From Armatimonadota bacterium (GTDB lineage: Bacteria > Armatimonadota > JAAZEB01), in the NCBI GenBank assembly GCA_012841485.1, contig DUUU01000061.1, positions 1-5,091 on the forward strand: a stretch of DNA of 5,091 bases. The letters run 5' to 3'. Of this stretch, positions 1 to 5,091 are shown in pieces. The notes under the pieces were generated by a model. That model had not been told where the DNA came from and did no database searches. It worked only from the letters and a program-made list of their open reading frames with translations. Position 1 is the first letter of the stretch, and every line of letters starts with the position of its first letter. The position numbers and the translations under genes were made by a program.

Positions 1-20
1 GGATGCTATCGCCTGCATCC
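1..20. repeat. 6-bp perfect inverted repeat (possible terminator stem)
   Basis: GGATGC at 1-6 is the exact reverse complement of GCATCC at 15-20, with an 8-base loop between them. It lies about 50 bases past the stop codon of the leftward gene ending at 69, so it could be the stem of that gene's terminator. The T-tract that would prove this would fall to the left of base 1, outside the window, and the stem could also extend further out. A 6-bp stem alone is weak evidence. The rest of 1-68 holds nothing I recognise. Confidence 0.3.
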
Positions 21-68
21 TGACGCCCGCGCCTGTGGTTGACTGCCGCCTTTCAGACCGCGCCCGCA

Positions 69-854
69 TCAAGACGCGGGGAAGATCGAGTTGAGACGGC
101 TGCGAATCTGGCGCAACCAGGTAAAGGCGAGCCGCTGGGGCGTGCTCCGATGCGCCGCCGCGTCCTCCTCCGTCACGCTGATGATGGGAACATCCGCGAT
201 GAAGATGACCGGCGTTCCATCGACCATGCGCAGTGTGACCCGGTTGGGGTTGAAGCCGCCATTATCGAGCTGCATCGCCCGCTGGAGGCCGGTCGTCATG
301 CGCTCGGTGACCAGGGTTGCGCGCTCATCCAGCGTTTCGGCTGCTCCTGTCGCGCTCAATTCGAGGATCGGCGTGCCGCCGATGGCGATGGCGCCCGGGT
401 TCGGGGTTTGCGGGCCACCTCGGAACCCTAGCACGCGCGCGCGCACTCCTGGCTCGACGAACGCTGCTGGCACATCCACAGACACGCCGAACTGCTCCCG
501 CATGAAGCTGAGCGGGATGAAGAGGCGGTTCTGACGGACGACTGCCGGCACGCCCATCACCACGGCCTGGCCATCGACGATGGCATAGCCGCTCCCGGCG
601 CGGATGAGCACCTCGGAGCCCTGAAAGGTGAAGTGGGCTCGGCCTCGCTCGGGATCCCAAACCGCGGGTCCAGCTCCTAGCGAGGTCAGCGTCTCGTTCA
701 GCGGCACCATGAGAAAGTTGCCTATGGTAAATGCTCCGGCCGCGAAGTTGGTCTGCCGGCCGTTGAGGGTGACCTGCGCATGCGCCGGCTCACCGACGGC
801 TAGCGCCACGGCCATCACCCCGACGGCCACCCATATCGCTCTCTTGCTTTGCAT
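69..854 (-). CDS. Secreted copper-amine-oxidase-N-like (stalk) domain protein with MscS-periplasmic-like C-terminal module
   Basis: Predicted exported protein of 261 residues. Residues 1-26 form a typical signal peptide: basic MQSKR, a hydrophobic run, then AHA before Q27. Residues about 28-128 match the copper amine oxidase N-terminal domain pattern: VTLNG, a FLMVPLNETLTSLGA segment, VWD, IVDGQ, then the second repeat NRLFIPLSFMREQFGV. This domain does not itself carry amine oxidase activity; in bacteria it is a common non-catalytic extracellular or cell-wall module. Residues about 130-158 are a Gly/Pro-rich linker. Residues about 160-258 (TPILEL, LDERATLVTERM, VIFIADVPIISVTEEDA, LAFTWLRQIRSRL) recall, from memory, the periplasmic domain preceding some cyanobacterial MscS-type channels, but no membrane channel follows here. 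The ATG at 854 was chosen because it starts the signal peptide and has AAAAGGGG 8 bases upstream; an in-frame start at 911 would add 19 non-signal residues. It diverges from the J-domain gene. Ligand and function are unknown. Confidence 0.85.
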   Translation of the reverse strand: MQSKRAIWVAVGVMAVALAVGEPAHAQVTLNGRQTNFAAGAFTIGNFLMVPLNETLTSLGAGPAVWDPERGRAHFTFQGSEVLIRAGSGYAIVDGQAVVMGVPAVVRQNRLFIPLSFMREQFGVSVDVPAAFVEPGVRARVLGFRGGPQTPNPGAIAIGGTPILELSATGAAETLDERATLVTERMTTGLQRAMQLDNGGFNPNRVTLRMVDGTPVIFIADVPIISVTEEDAAAHRSTPQRLAFTWLRQIRSRLNSIFPAS

Positions 855-862
855 TCGTGTCA

Positions 863-870
863 CCCCTTTT
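863..870 (-). promoter_or_regulatory. Ribosome binding site deciding the start at 854
   Basis: On the minus strand AAAAGGGG lies 8 bases upstream of the ATG at 854. It favours this start over the in-frame upstream codon at 911, and the predicted signal peptide starting at 854 agrees. Confidence 0.65.
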
Positions 871-993
871 CGGACTCTCGCCGGGTGAGCCGGGGTCTCG
901 GCATCCCGCAAGGTCCGGACGGCATTTACCCGGGTGCCGTTCGGGGCAAACGCGGCGGGCAGGCGTATGGTCGTGAGGGCCTGCCGCGCGATC

Positions 994-1009
994 CCCTTTC
1001 GTGAACGGG
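994..1009. promoter_or_regulatory. Candidate operator dyad over the -35 region
   Basis: CCCTTTCGTGAACGGG is an imperfect palindrome: six of eight symmetric pairs match (CCC/GGG outside, TTC/GAA inside), with mismatches at 997/1006 and at the centre. It covers the position where the -35 element of the downstream TATAAT promoter would sit. A dyad here is a classic place for a repressor or for an activator replacing a weak -35. No regulator family is recognised, and in GC-rich DNA a dyad of this quality can occur by chance. Confidence 0.3.
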
Positions 1010-1016
1010 ACTACCA

Positions 1017-1025
1017 TGCTATAAT
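1017..1025 (+). promoter_or_regulatory. Extended -10 promoter for the J-domain/panB/panC operon
   Basis: TGC followed by TATAAT at 1020-1025 is a perfect sigma70-type -10 hexamer with an extended -10 TGN motif, striking in such GC-rich DNA. The -35 position (about 997-1002, TTTCGT) matches TTGACA poorly, as is usual for extended -10 promoters. Transcription would start near 1031-1033, leaving a leader of about 24 bases that contains the purine-rich ribosome binding site and places the alternative TTG at 1029 upstream of the transcript. Confidence 0.7.
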
Positions 1026-1038
1026 GAGTTGGCCTCTC

Positions 1039-1050
1039 GGGAGGTGGAGG
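1039..1050 (+). promoter_or_regulatory. Double Shine-Dalgarno sequence deciding the start at 1056
   Basis: GGGAGGTGGAGG carries two GGAGG-type cores. The second ends 5 bases and the first 11 bases before the ATG at 1056. Their position rules in 1056 and argues against the in-frame TTG at 1029, which would precede them. Strong initiation is expected. Confidence 0.7.
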
Positions 1051-1055
1051 CCGGG

Positions 1056-2183
1056 ATGCCATCTGAGCGCACCCATTACGAGATACTTGGGGTCGGGCCT
1101 GCCGCGACTTCGGAGGAGATCCGGCAGCGCTACCGGTTCCTGGCGAAACGGTATCATCCGGACGTCGCCGGCGCTTCTGACGCCAGCGCGGCGCATCATG
1201 CCTTCGTGGAGATAACGGCCGCCTACGAGGTCCTGATCGACCGGCGGAAGCGCGAGGCGTATGATCGCGAACTGGCGCTGCGAGCCCGCCGGAACGTTCG
1301 GGAAGCGAGCCAGGCTTCTGGCGCGCGCAACTCTTCTCAGGCGCCGCCGCCACGCTCTGGCCCGCGTCGCGCCGCGGCGGAGCCACCGCCCCCTCGTCCG
1401 AATCCGCCTCCAGACCTGGGACAGATGCTCTACGAGGCGCGCCTGGATTTCGCGGCGGGGCGCGTGAGCGCGGCGCAGGCCGCGTGCCGCGAGATCCTGC
1501 GCCACGAACGCCTAAACGCGGGCGCGCATGCCCTGCTCGGTGATATCTGCCGGAGGCAGGGGCGTTTCGAGGAGGCCCATCGCATGTACCACCGGGCGGT
1601 GGAGCTGAGCAAGGCCGCGCGGAAGGGGCAAAGCGAGGCGCGCTACGCCTGGAGAACGCGCGCGCTTGCGCTGGCGCGTTCCATGCCTCCGCTTGCTCTC
1701 GCTGGATGGCTGTTGGTGCTGGGGCTCTACCTGCTTCCCGTGGTCTACCCGGGCTCGCCCGTGGCCCCGGAAGGCGGGTGGATGCGCGGGTGGACCGATA
1801 ACCTCCTGGTCGGGATGATCGGCTCGGCGCTTCTGGTCGGTTTCCTGGCGACCTCGACGCGCCTTGTGGAGCGCCTGGAGGGCGAACTGTGCGCGACGCT
1901 GTGGCGACTGGGCCGGCAGTCGCTTTCCCTGGGAGCGGTGCTCTTGCCGGCCAGCATCCTCTGCTATCCCGTGGTGGTGCTGGTGGCCCTACTCCTTGGG
2001 GTCGCGGGGAGAAGGCTTCCCCGGCCCATGGTGCATCTGTTGGGAATATCGTCTGTTTTGCTTCTCCTCTTCGCCGTGGCCGGACCGGCCGGAGGAGGGA
2101 CGCTGCTGCTAGGAGGGAACATCATCTTCCCGTGCATGGTCCTGGGGTGTCTGGCTGGCGGGCACTTTCGGGATGCCTGGTAG
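1056..2183 (+). CDS. J-domain (DnaJ-like) protein with TPR-like region and C-terminal membrane segments
   Basis: Predicted membrane-anchored J protein of 375 residues. Residues 6-72 are a J domain: HYEILGV opens helix I, helix II is basic, the HPD triad that stimulates Hsp70 (DnaK) ATPase is at 34-36, and AYEVLIDRRKREAYDREL closes it. Residues about 85-120 are a low-complexity Arg/Ser/Pro linker ending in a proline-rich stretch. Residues about 122-190 are helical and TPR-like (AHALLGDICRRQGRFEEAHRMYHRAVEL fits the TPR pattern). From 211 there are about five hydrophobic segments: roughly 211-230, 249-265, 291-316, 326-343 and 348-367. The G/F region, zinc fingers and substrate-binding C-terminal domains of true DnaJ are missing, so it is a class III J protein and not the housekeeping DnaJ. 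Both the J domain and TPR probably face the cytoplasm, recruiting DnaK to the membrane; the client is unknown. It is first in an apparent operon with panB 21 bases downstream, but no functional link to pantothenate synthesis is evident. Confidence 0.85.
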   Translation: MPSERTHYEILGVGPAATSEEIRQRYRFLAKRYHPDVAGASDASAAHHAFVEITAAYEVLIDRRKREAYDRELALRARRNVREASQASGARNSSQAPPPRSGPRRAAAEPPPPRPNPPPDLGQMLYEARLDFAAGRVSAAQAACREILRHERLNAGAHALLGDICRRQGRFEEAHRMYHRAVELSKAARKGQSEARYAWRTRALALARSMPPLALAGWLLVLGLYLLPVVYPGSPVAPEGGWMRGWTDNLLVGMIGSALLVGFLATSTRLVERLEGELCATLWRLGRQSLSLGAVLLPASILCYPVVVLVALLLGVAGRRLPRPMVHLLGISSVLLLLFAVAGPAGGGTLLLGGNIIFPCMVLGCLAGGHFRDAW

Positions 2184-2185
2184 CT

Positions 2186-2192
2186 GAAGGGA
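2186..2192 (+). promoter_or_regulatory. Ribosome binding site of panB (start ambiguous)
   Basis: GAAGGGA follows the J-domain gene's stop. It lies 3 bases before GTG 2196, 9 before TTG 2202 and 12 before ATG 2205, all in the same frame (Met-Val-Leu-Met). GTG is too close to be likely; ATG is slightly far but is the strongest codon. The choice changes the protein by at most three residues. Confidence 0.5.
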
Positions 2193-2204
2193 ATAGTGGT
2201 TTTG

Positions 2205-3074
2205 ATGAGCGTGACGCAACAGCGACCGCGTGTGACGGTGCCCCGCGTGGTGGAGATGAAGGCGCGAGGCGAGAAGGTGGTGATGGTGACCGCCTACGAC
2301 ACCCCGACGGCGCGGCTCGCGGACGAGGCCGGTGTTGACCTGCTCCTGGTGGGCGACTCCCTGGGGATGGTGGCCCTGGGCTATGAGAGTACGATTCCGG
2401 TGACGATGGAGGAGATGCTGCACCACACCCGGGCGGTCGCCCATGGGGCACGACGCGCGTTGGTGGTGGGGGATCTCCCCTTTCTCTCTTACCAGGCGAG
2501 CGCGGACGACGCGATCCTGAATGCCGGCCGGATGCTGAAGGAGGGGGGAGCGCGCGCCGTCAAGCTGGAGGGAGGGGAGGGGGTCGCGCCCCTGGTCCGC
2601 CGGATGGTCGGCTCTGGGATACCCGTCGTCGGGCATGTGGGTTTGCTGCCGCAATCGGTGCATCAGATGGGCGGCTTCCGGGTGCAGGGGAAGACGGCGG
2701 AGGCAGCGCGCCAGGTGCTCCGCGATGCGTTGGCGCTCCAGGACGCGGGCGCTTTCGCGGTGGTTCTGGAAGCCGTGCCGGCCCCCCTGGCCGAGGCGAT
2801 CAGCGCCCGCCTCTCCATCCCGACGATTGGGATTGGCGCGGGCGCCGGGTGTGACGGACAGGTGCAGGTGGTGACGGATCTCCTGGGGCTCTCCGAGCGG
2901 TTGCCCAAGCACGCGCGCGCGTTCCTGGATCTGAGCAAGCTGATCCGCGAGGCGTTCGAGGCGTACGCGGCCGAGGTGCGCGCGGGGAGTTTCCCGGGCC
3001 CCGAGAACGCCACCACCATGGACGATGAGGAGTTGCGAAAGGCATTGGCAGATGAGCGTGACGGAACGGATTGA
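2205..3074 (+). CDS. panB: 3-methyl-2-oxobutanoate hydroxymethyltransferase (ketopantoate hydroxymethyltransferase)
   Basis: Cytoplasmic enzyme of pantothenate (coenzyme A) synthesis. It transfers a one-carbon unit from 5,10-methylenetetrahydrofolate to alpha-ketoisovalerate, giving ketopantoate. The family is a metal-dependent TIM barrel. Signature stretches run the whole length: VTAYD (28-32), LLVGDSLGM (47-55), VVGDLPF (87-93), AVKLEGG (118-124), GHVGLLPQSVHQMGGF (143-158), VVLEAVP (186-192) and IGIGAG. By comparison with the E. coli enzyme, D51, D90 and E122 should be the metal ligands and E189 the catalytic base; all are present. At 289 residues it is about 25 longer than the E. coli protein; most of the excess is an acidic tail after SFPGPEN, where the family usually ends near a PGPEHSF-like motif. 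The end of the gene overlaps panC by 23 bases, so the two are probably translationally coupled. The start at ATG 2205 is preferred, with TTG 2202 and GTG 2196 as alternatives. Confidence 0.97.
   Translation: MSVTQQRPRVTVPRVVEMKARGEKVVMVTAYDTPTARLADEAGVDLLLVGDSLGMVALGYESTIPVTMEEMLHHTRAVAHGARRALVVGDLPFLSYQASADDAILNAGRMLKEGGARAVKLEGGEGVAPLVRRMVGSGIPVVGHVGLLPQSVHQMGGFRVQGKTAEAARQVLRDALALQDAGAFAVVLEAVPAPLAEAISARLSIPTIGIGAGAGCDGQVQVVTDLLGLSERLPKHARAFLDLSKLIREAFEAYAAEVRAGSFPGPENATTMDDEELRKALADERDGTD
3037..3042 (+). promoter_or_regulatory. Ribosome binding site of panC inside panB
   Basis: GAAAGG lies 9 bases before the ATG at 3052, within the last codons of panB. It supports 3052 over the in-frame ATG at 3025, which would add nine residues before the usual PanC N-terminus and would deepen the overlap. 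Confidence 0.55.
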
Positions 3075-3900
3075 GGAGCTGAGGTCACTCCTGGCTCCGG
3101 CACGGCGTGAGGGCCGGAGCATCGGTCTCGTGCCCACGATGGGCTACCTCCACGCCGGGCACCTCGCCTTGATGCGGCGCGCGCGCGAGGAGAACGACGT
3201 CGTCGTGGCGAGCATCTTCGTGAACCCGCTGCAGTTCGGACCCAAGGAGGACTTCCAGCGCTATCCTCGCGATCTGGCGCGCGACACGGAACTTGCCAGG
3301 GAAGCCGGCGTTGATTTCATCTTTGCCCCTCCGGTCGAGGAGATGTACCCGCAGGAGACGTTGGCCCAGGTCGATGTCGCGCGGATCACTGAACGTCTGG
3401 AGGGCGCCGCGCGCCCCGGGCACTTCCGGGGCGTGGCCACTGTCGTTGCCAAGCTCTTCAACATCGCGCAGCCGGATCGCGCCTACTTCGGGCAGAAGGA
3501 CTATCAGCAGCTTCTGGTGATCCGTCGCATGGTCCGCGATCTCAGCTTTCCAATCGAAGTGGTGGCCGTGCCTACGGTGCGCGAGGAGGATGGTCTGGCG
3601 ATGAGCAGCCGCAACGCCTATCTGAACCCGCAGGAGCGCAAGGCGGCGACGGTCCTTATCCGTGCCCTGCGGCTTGGCCACGAGCGTGTCGAGAGCGGCG
3701 AGCGCAACGCGCAGCGCGTGCGTACCGCGATGCAAGAGCTGATCGCCCAGGAGCCGCTGGCGAGGCTGGAGTATCTGAGCATTGCCGACCCGGAGACGCT
3801 TCGCGAGCAGGTGACCATCACCGCGCCGGCGTTTCTCTCTCTGGCCGTCTTCATTGGCAAGACCCGGCTGATCGACAATCTGCTGATCGAAGCGTTGTGA
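3052..3900 (+). CDS. panC: Pantothenate synthetase (pantoate--beta-alanine ligase)
   Basis: Cytoplasmic ligase that activates pantoate with ATP to pantoyl adenylate and condenses it with beta-alanine, giving pantothenate, AMP and pyrophosphate. It belongs to the nucleotidyltransferase superfamily with HIGH- and KMSKS-like motifs. Visible: VPTMGYLHAGH (27-37, H34 and H37), FVNPLQF (56-62, pantoate-contacting Q61), GHFRGVATVVAKLFN (from 123), YFGQKDYQQL (145-154, K149 and Q153) and the KMSKS-like MSSRN (184-188). These correspond to H44, H47, Q72, K160, Q164 and S196-R198 of the M. tuberculosis enzyme, so the active site looks intact. Length is 282 residues, against 283 in E. coli, so it is complete. 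It overlaps panB by 23 bases in another frame and is the last gene of the operon: its TGA is followed immediately by the stop of a convergent gene. No panD (aspartate decarboxylase, the usual beta-alanine source) is present nearby. Confidence 0.97.
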   Translation: MSVTERIEELRSLLAPARREGRSIGLVPTMGYLHAGHLALMRRAREENDVVVASIFVNPLQFGPKEDFQRYPRDLARDTELAREAGVDFIFAPPVEEMYPQETLAQVDVARITERLEGAARPGHFRGVATVVAKLFNIAQPDRAYFGQKDYQQLLVIRRMVRDLSFPIEVVAVPTVREEDGLAMSSRNAYLNPQERKAATVLIRALRLGHERVESGERNAQRVRTAMQELIAQEPLARLEYLSIADPETLREQVTITAPAFLSLAVFIGKTRLIDNLLIEAL

Positions 3901-3904
3901 TCAC
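3897..3904. other. Zero-gap convergent gene junction (GTGATCAC palindrome)
   Basis: The panC stop TGA (3898-3900) is directly followed by TCA (3901-3903), the reverse complement of the convergent gene's TGA. The shared palindrome extends one pair further to GTGATCAC. There is no intergenic space, and I see no hairpin with a T-tract on either side, so each transcript presumably ends inside or beyond the opposite gene or depends on Rho. Confidence 0.9.
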
Positions 3905-5091
3905 GGCGTCTTGCGCTCCTTGCGGGGCTCTTGCTGCTCGGCGCGGCGCCGGATCTCATACTCGTCGAGGTAATAGTCGGCCTTCGCCTGATCGCCCTTC
4001 TTTCGGCATGCCAGTGAGAGGAGCCGGTAGGTCTCGGCCTCGGACGGGGCCTCCTTGCGGGCGAGTTCGAGGTGCGCCAGGGCTTGATCCAGCTGGTTGA
4101 GGCCGATGTGCGCGATGGCCATTTGCCGCTGCCAGGGGGCGGAGCGCGCCACGTAGCCTCTCGGGTCCATCTTCTCGCACGCATCCAGATGGCGCAGCGC
4201 ATCGGCATACCGCCCGAAATAGTTGCACTCGCTCGCCATGGTGAAGCGGTGATAGAGGTAGTAGAAGACCACGATGGAGTAGCACATCGAGTTGGCGGGG
4301 TAGAGGCTCGTATTCACCTGGCGCAGGTCAAACCGCTTCCAGAGCTCCTCGTTCAGATCCAGCACCTCGGCCACGCGCGGCACGCTGCCTTGGGGGCGAA
4401 CCTCGTAGATGAGCCCGTAGCGGATGACCGGGAAGCTGAGCTTCATCGGGAGACCATCCACGAAGATGCGGTAGCGGTCGATGTTGTGCTGGACAAACTG
4501 ACCCAGGCTGAAGGGCACGTCGGGAGCGAGATCAGGCCAGCGAAGGTGGGGGTACTTTTGGCGCACGGTGGACCGGTACGGCTCCGCGCCCAGGATGCCC
4601 ACCTTGATCACCGCCACGTCCGGCCGGCGCTTCTCAATATCCGTGAGGTAATCGGCGCCCATGCCCACGGTATCGGTCCAGACGAAGAAGACGGCGTTTT
4701 GCGGCAGGGAATCGAAGATGTTGGTCATGAAGCGCGGATAGAGCAAGTTGCCGCGAAGATTGGCCTTGCCGTAGTTGACCGCGAGAAGGGTGGCCGGTAG
4801 CGCGAGCAGCAGGAGGGCCGCGTGGGCGCTGCGGATGGGAGGAGAGAGCGCCGGGCGGATGCCCTCCAGCCAGCCCTCGGCGGCGCCCAGCCCGGCGCCT
4901 ATCCAGAGGAGGAAGAAGAAGTTCGGAAGCTGGTAGAAACGCTCGAGCGTTGCCGCGTCATACGCGGTGGGCCGGGGATCGATGTTGGCTGTCAGAACGA
5001 AGAGGACGCCGAAGAGGAATCCGCCGCCCGAGTGGAGCAGGGCGGTGCGGTCTCGCTTCCATAGCGCGGCCAGGCCGACGAGGCCAAGCAC
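3901..5091 (-). CDS. DUF2723-like (protein O-mannosyltransferase-like) membrane protein with C-terminal TPRs, 5' partial
   Basis: C-terminal 396 residues of a larger protein; the reading frame is open to the right edge, so the GTG there is probably an internal valine. Residue numbers count from the edge. Hydrophobic segments at about 1-10, 19-36, 55-71 and 88-105 are the last membrane helices. ERFYQLPNFFFLLWIGAGLG (50-69) and the module SLPQNAVFFVWTD...YLTDIEKRRPDVAVIKVGIL (128-167) match the pattern of the DUF2723 family: an ERFY helix, then a soluble part with 'slP.nAv...D...Y....RPDV.vi'. Residues about 285-372 form two or three TPR-like helical pairs (YADALRHLDACEKMDP; LDQALAHLELARKEAPS), followed by a charged Arg/Glu/Lys tail. 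The family is regarded as polyprenol-sugar-dependent GT-C glycosyltransferases acting at the outer face of the cytoplasmic membrane. The acidic catalytic residues would be in the missing N-terminal part, so activity cannot be judged. It converges on panC and is not in its operon. Confidence 0.75.
   Translation of the reverse strand: MLGLVGLAALWKRDRTALLHSGGGFLFGVLFVLTANIDPRPTAYDAATLERFYQLPNFFFLLWIGAGLGAAEGWLEGIRPALSPPIRSAHAALLLLALPATLLAVNYGKANLRGNLLYPRFMTNIFDSLPQNAVFFVWTDTVGMGADYLTDIEKRRPDVAVIKVGILGAEPYRSTVRQKYPHLRWPDLAPDVPFSLGQFVQHNIDRYRIFVDGLPMKLSFPVIRYGLIYEVRPQGSVPRVAEVLDLNEELWKRFDLRQVNTSLYPANSMCYSIVVFYYLYHRFTMASECNYFGRYADALRHLDACEKMDPRGYVARSAPWQRQMAIAHIGLNQLDQALAHLELARKEAPSEAETYRLLSLACRKKGDQAKADYYLDEYEIRRRAEQQEPRKERKTP

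Noticed and set aside
855..911. Upstream in-frame start at 911 for the secreted protein
   Set aside because: It would put 19 polar residues before an otherwise classical signal peptide; the ATG at 854 has a well-placed AAAAGGGG.
913..935. Short palindromes GTCCGGAC (913-920) and ACCCGGGT (928-935) in the divergent intergenic region
   Set aside because: Eight-base GC-rich palindromes are expected by chance here, the two are unrelated in sequence, and neither sits on a recognisable promoter element.
921..949. Possible leftward promoter for the secreted-protein gene (TTGCCC at 949-944, TAAATG at 928-923, minus strand)
   Set aside because: The -10 is poor, the spacer is only about 15 bases, and nothing else supports it, so I do not call it.
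1029..1055. Upstream TTG start for the J-domain protein
   Set aside because: It precedes both Shine-Dalgarno cores and the predicted transcription start, and the J domain begins right after the ATG at 1056.
2109..3137. Minus-strand open frame of 342 codons opposite panB
   Set aside because: It lies entirely antisense to the unmistakable panB and the panC start, and its translation is a His/Arg/Gln-rich composition typical of an antisense shadow in GC-rich DNA, with no recognisable domain.
3085..3735. Minus-strand open frame of 216 codons opposite panC
   Set aside because: Antisense shadow of panC, whose motifs run intact throughout; the translation has no family resemblance.
3868..3891. Repeated CTGATCGA near the panC end
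   Set aside because: Two copies arise from the coding sequence for LIDNLLIEAL, a normal PanC C-terminus, and have no sign of being a recombination or regulatory site.
4072..4800. Plus-strand open frame of 242 codons opposite the DUF2723-like gene
   Set aside because: Antisense shadow. The minus-strand frame has membrane helices, the RPDV module and TPRs; this one has only a His/Val/Glu-rich low-information composition.

Overview
The window is 5,091 bases of GC-rich bacterial DNA, densely coding, with four complete genes and one cut by the right-hand edge. Nothing in it is decisive for taxonomy. A secreted protein with a copper-amine-oxidase-type N-terminal ('stalk') domain, a J-domain/TPR membrane protein and a DUF2723-type membrane protein with C-terminal TPRs would fit an environmental lineage such as Armatimonadota. 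That is an inference from gene content only; an early-branching, Gram-positive-like or cyanobacteria-related lineage is also possible. I see no mobile element, CRISPR array, tRNA, rRNA or recent-transfer signature.

Layout. Bases 1-68 are non-coding and hold one small inverted repeat. A minus-strand gene (854 down to 69) encodes a secreted 261-residue protein: signal peptide, copper-amine-oxidase N-terminal-like domain, and a C-terminal module resembling the periplasmic domain of some cyanobacterial MscS-type channels. A 201-base divergent intergenic region (855-1055) follows. It contains a perfect extended -10 promoter (TGC-TATAAT) for the rightward genes and an imperfect 16-bp dyad over its -35 region.

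From 1056 to 3900 three plus-strand genes form a tight apparent operon: a 375-residue J-domain/TPR/multi-pass membrane protein, then panB (ketopantoate hydroxymethyltransferase), then panC (pantothenate synthetase). The gap before panB is about 20 bases, and panB and panC overlap by 23 bases. PanB makes ketopantoate from alpha-ketoisovalerate. PanC condenses pantoate with beta-alanine to give pantothenate, the precursor of coenzyme A. The ketopantoate reductase (panE or ilvC) and the beta-alanine source (panD) are not in the window.

The TGA stop of panC directly abuts the TGA stop of a convergent minus-strand gene (5091 down to 3901), with no base between them. That gene encodes the C-terminal 396 residues of a membrane protein resembling the DUF2723 / protein O-mannosyltransferase-like family, ending in TPR-like repeats; its N-terminal catalytic part lies beyond the window.

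The window is mostly ordinary. The points most worth a second look are the J-TPR-membrane protein leading a vitamin operon, the two-module architecture of the secreted protein, the operator-like dyad at the promoter, and the zero-gap convergent junction.
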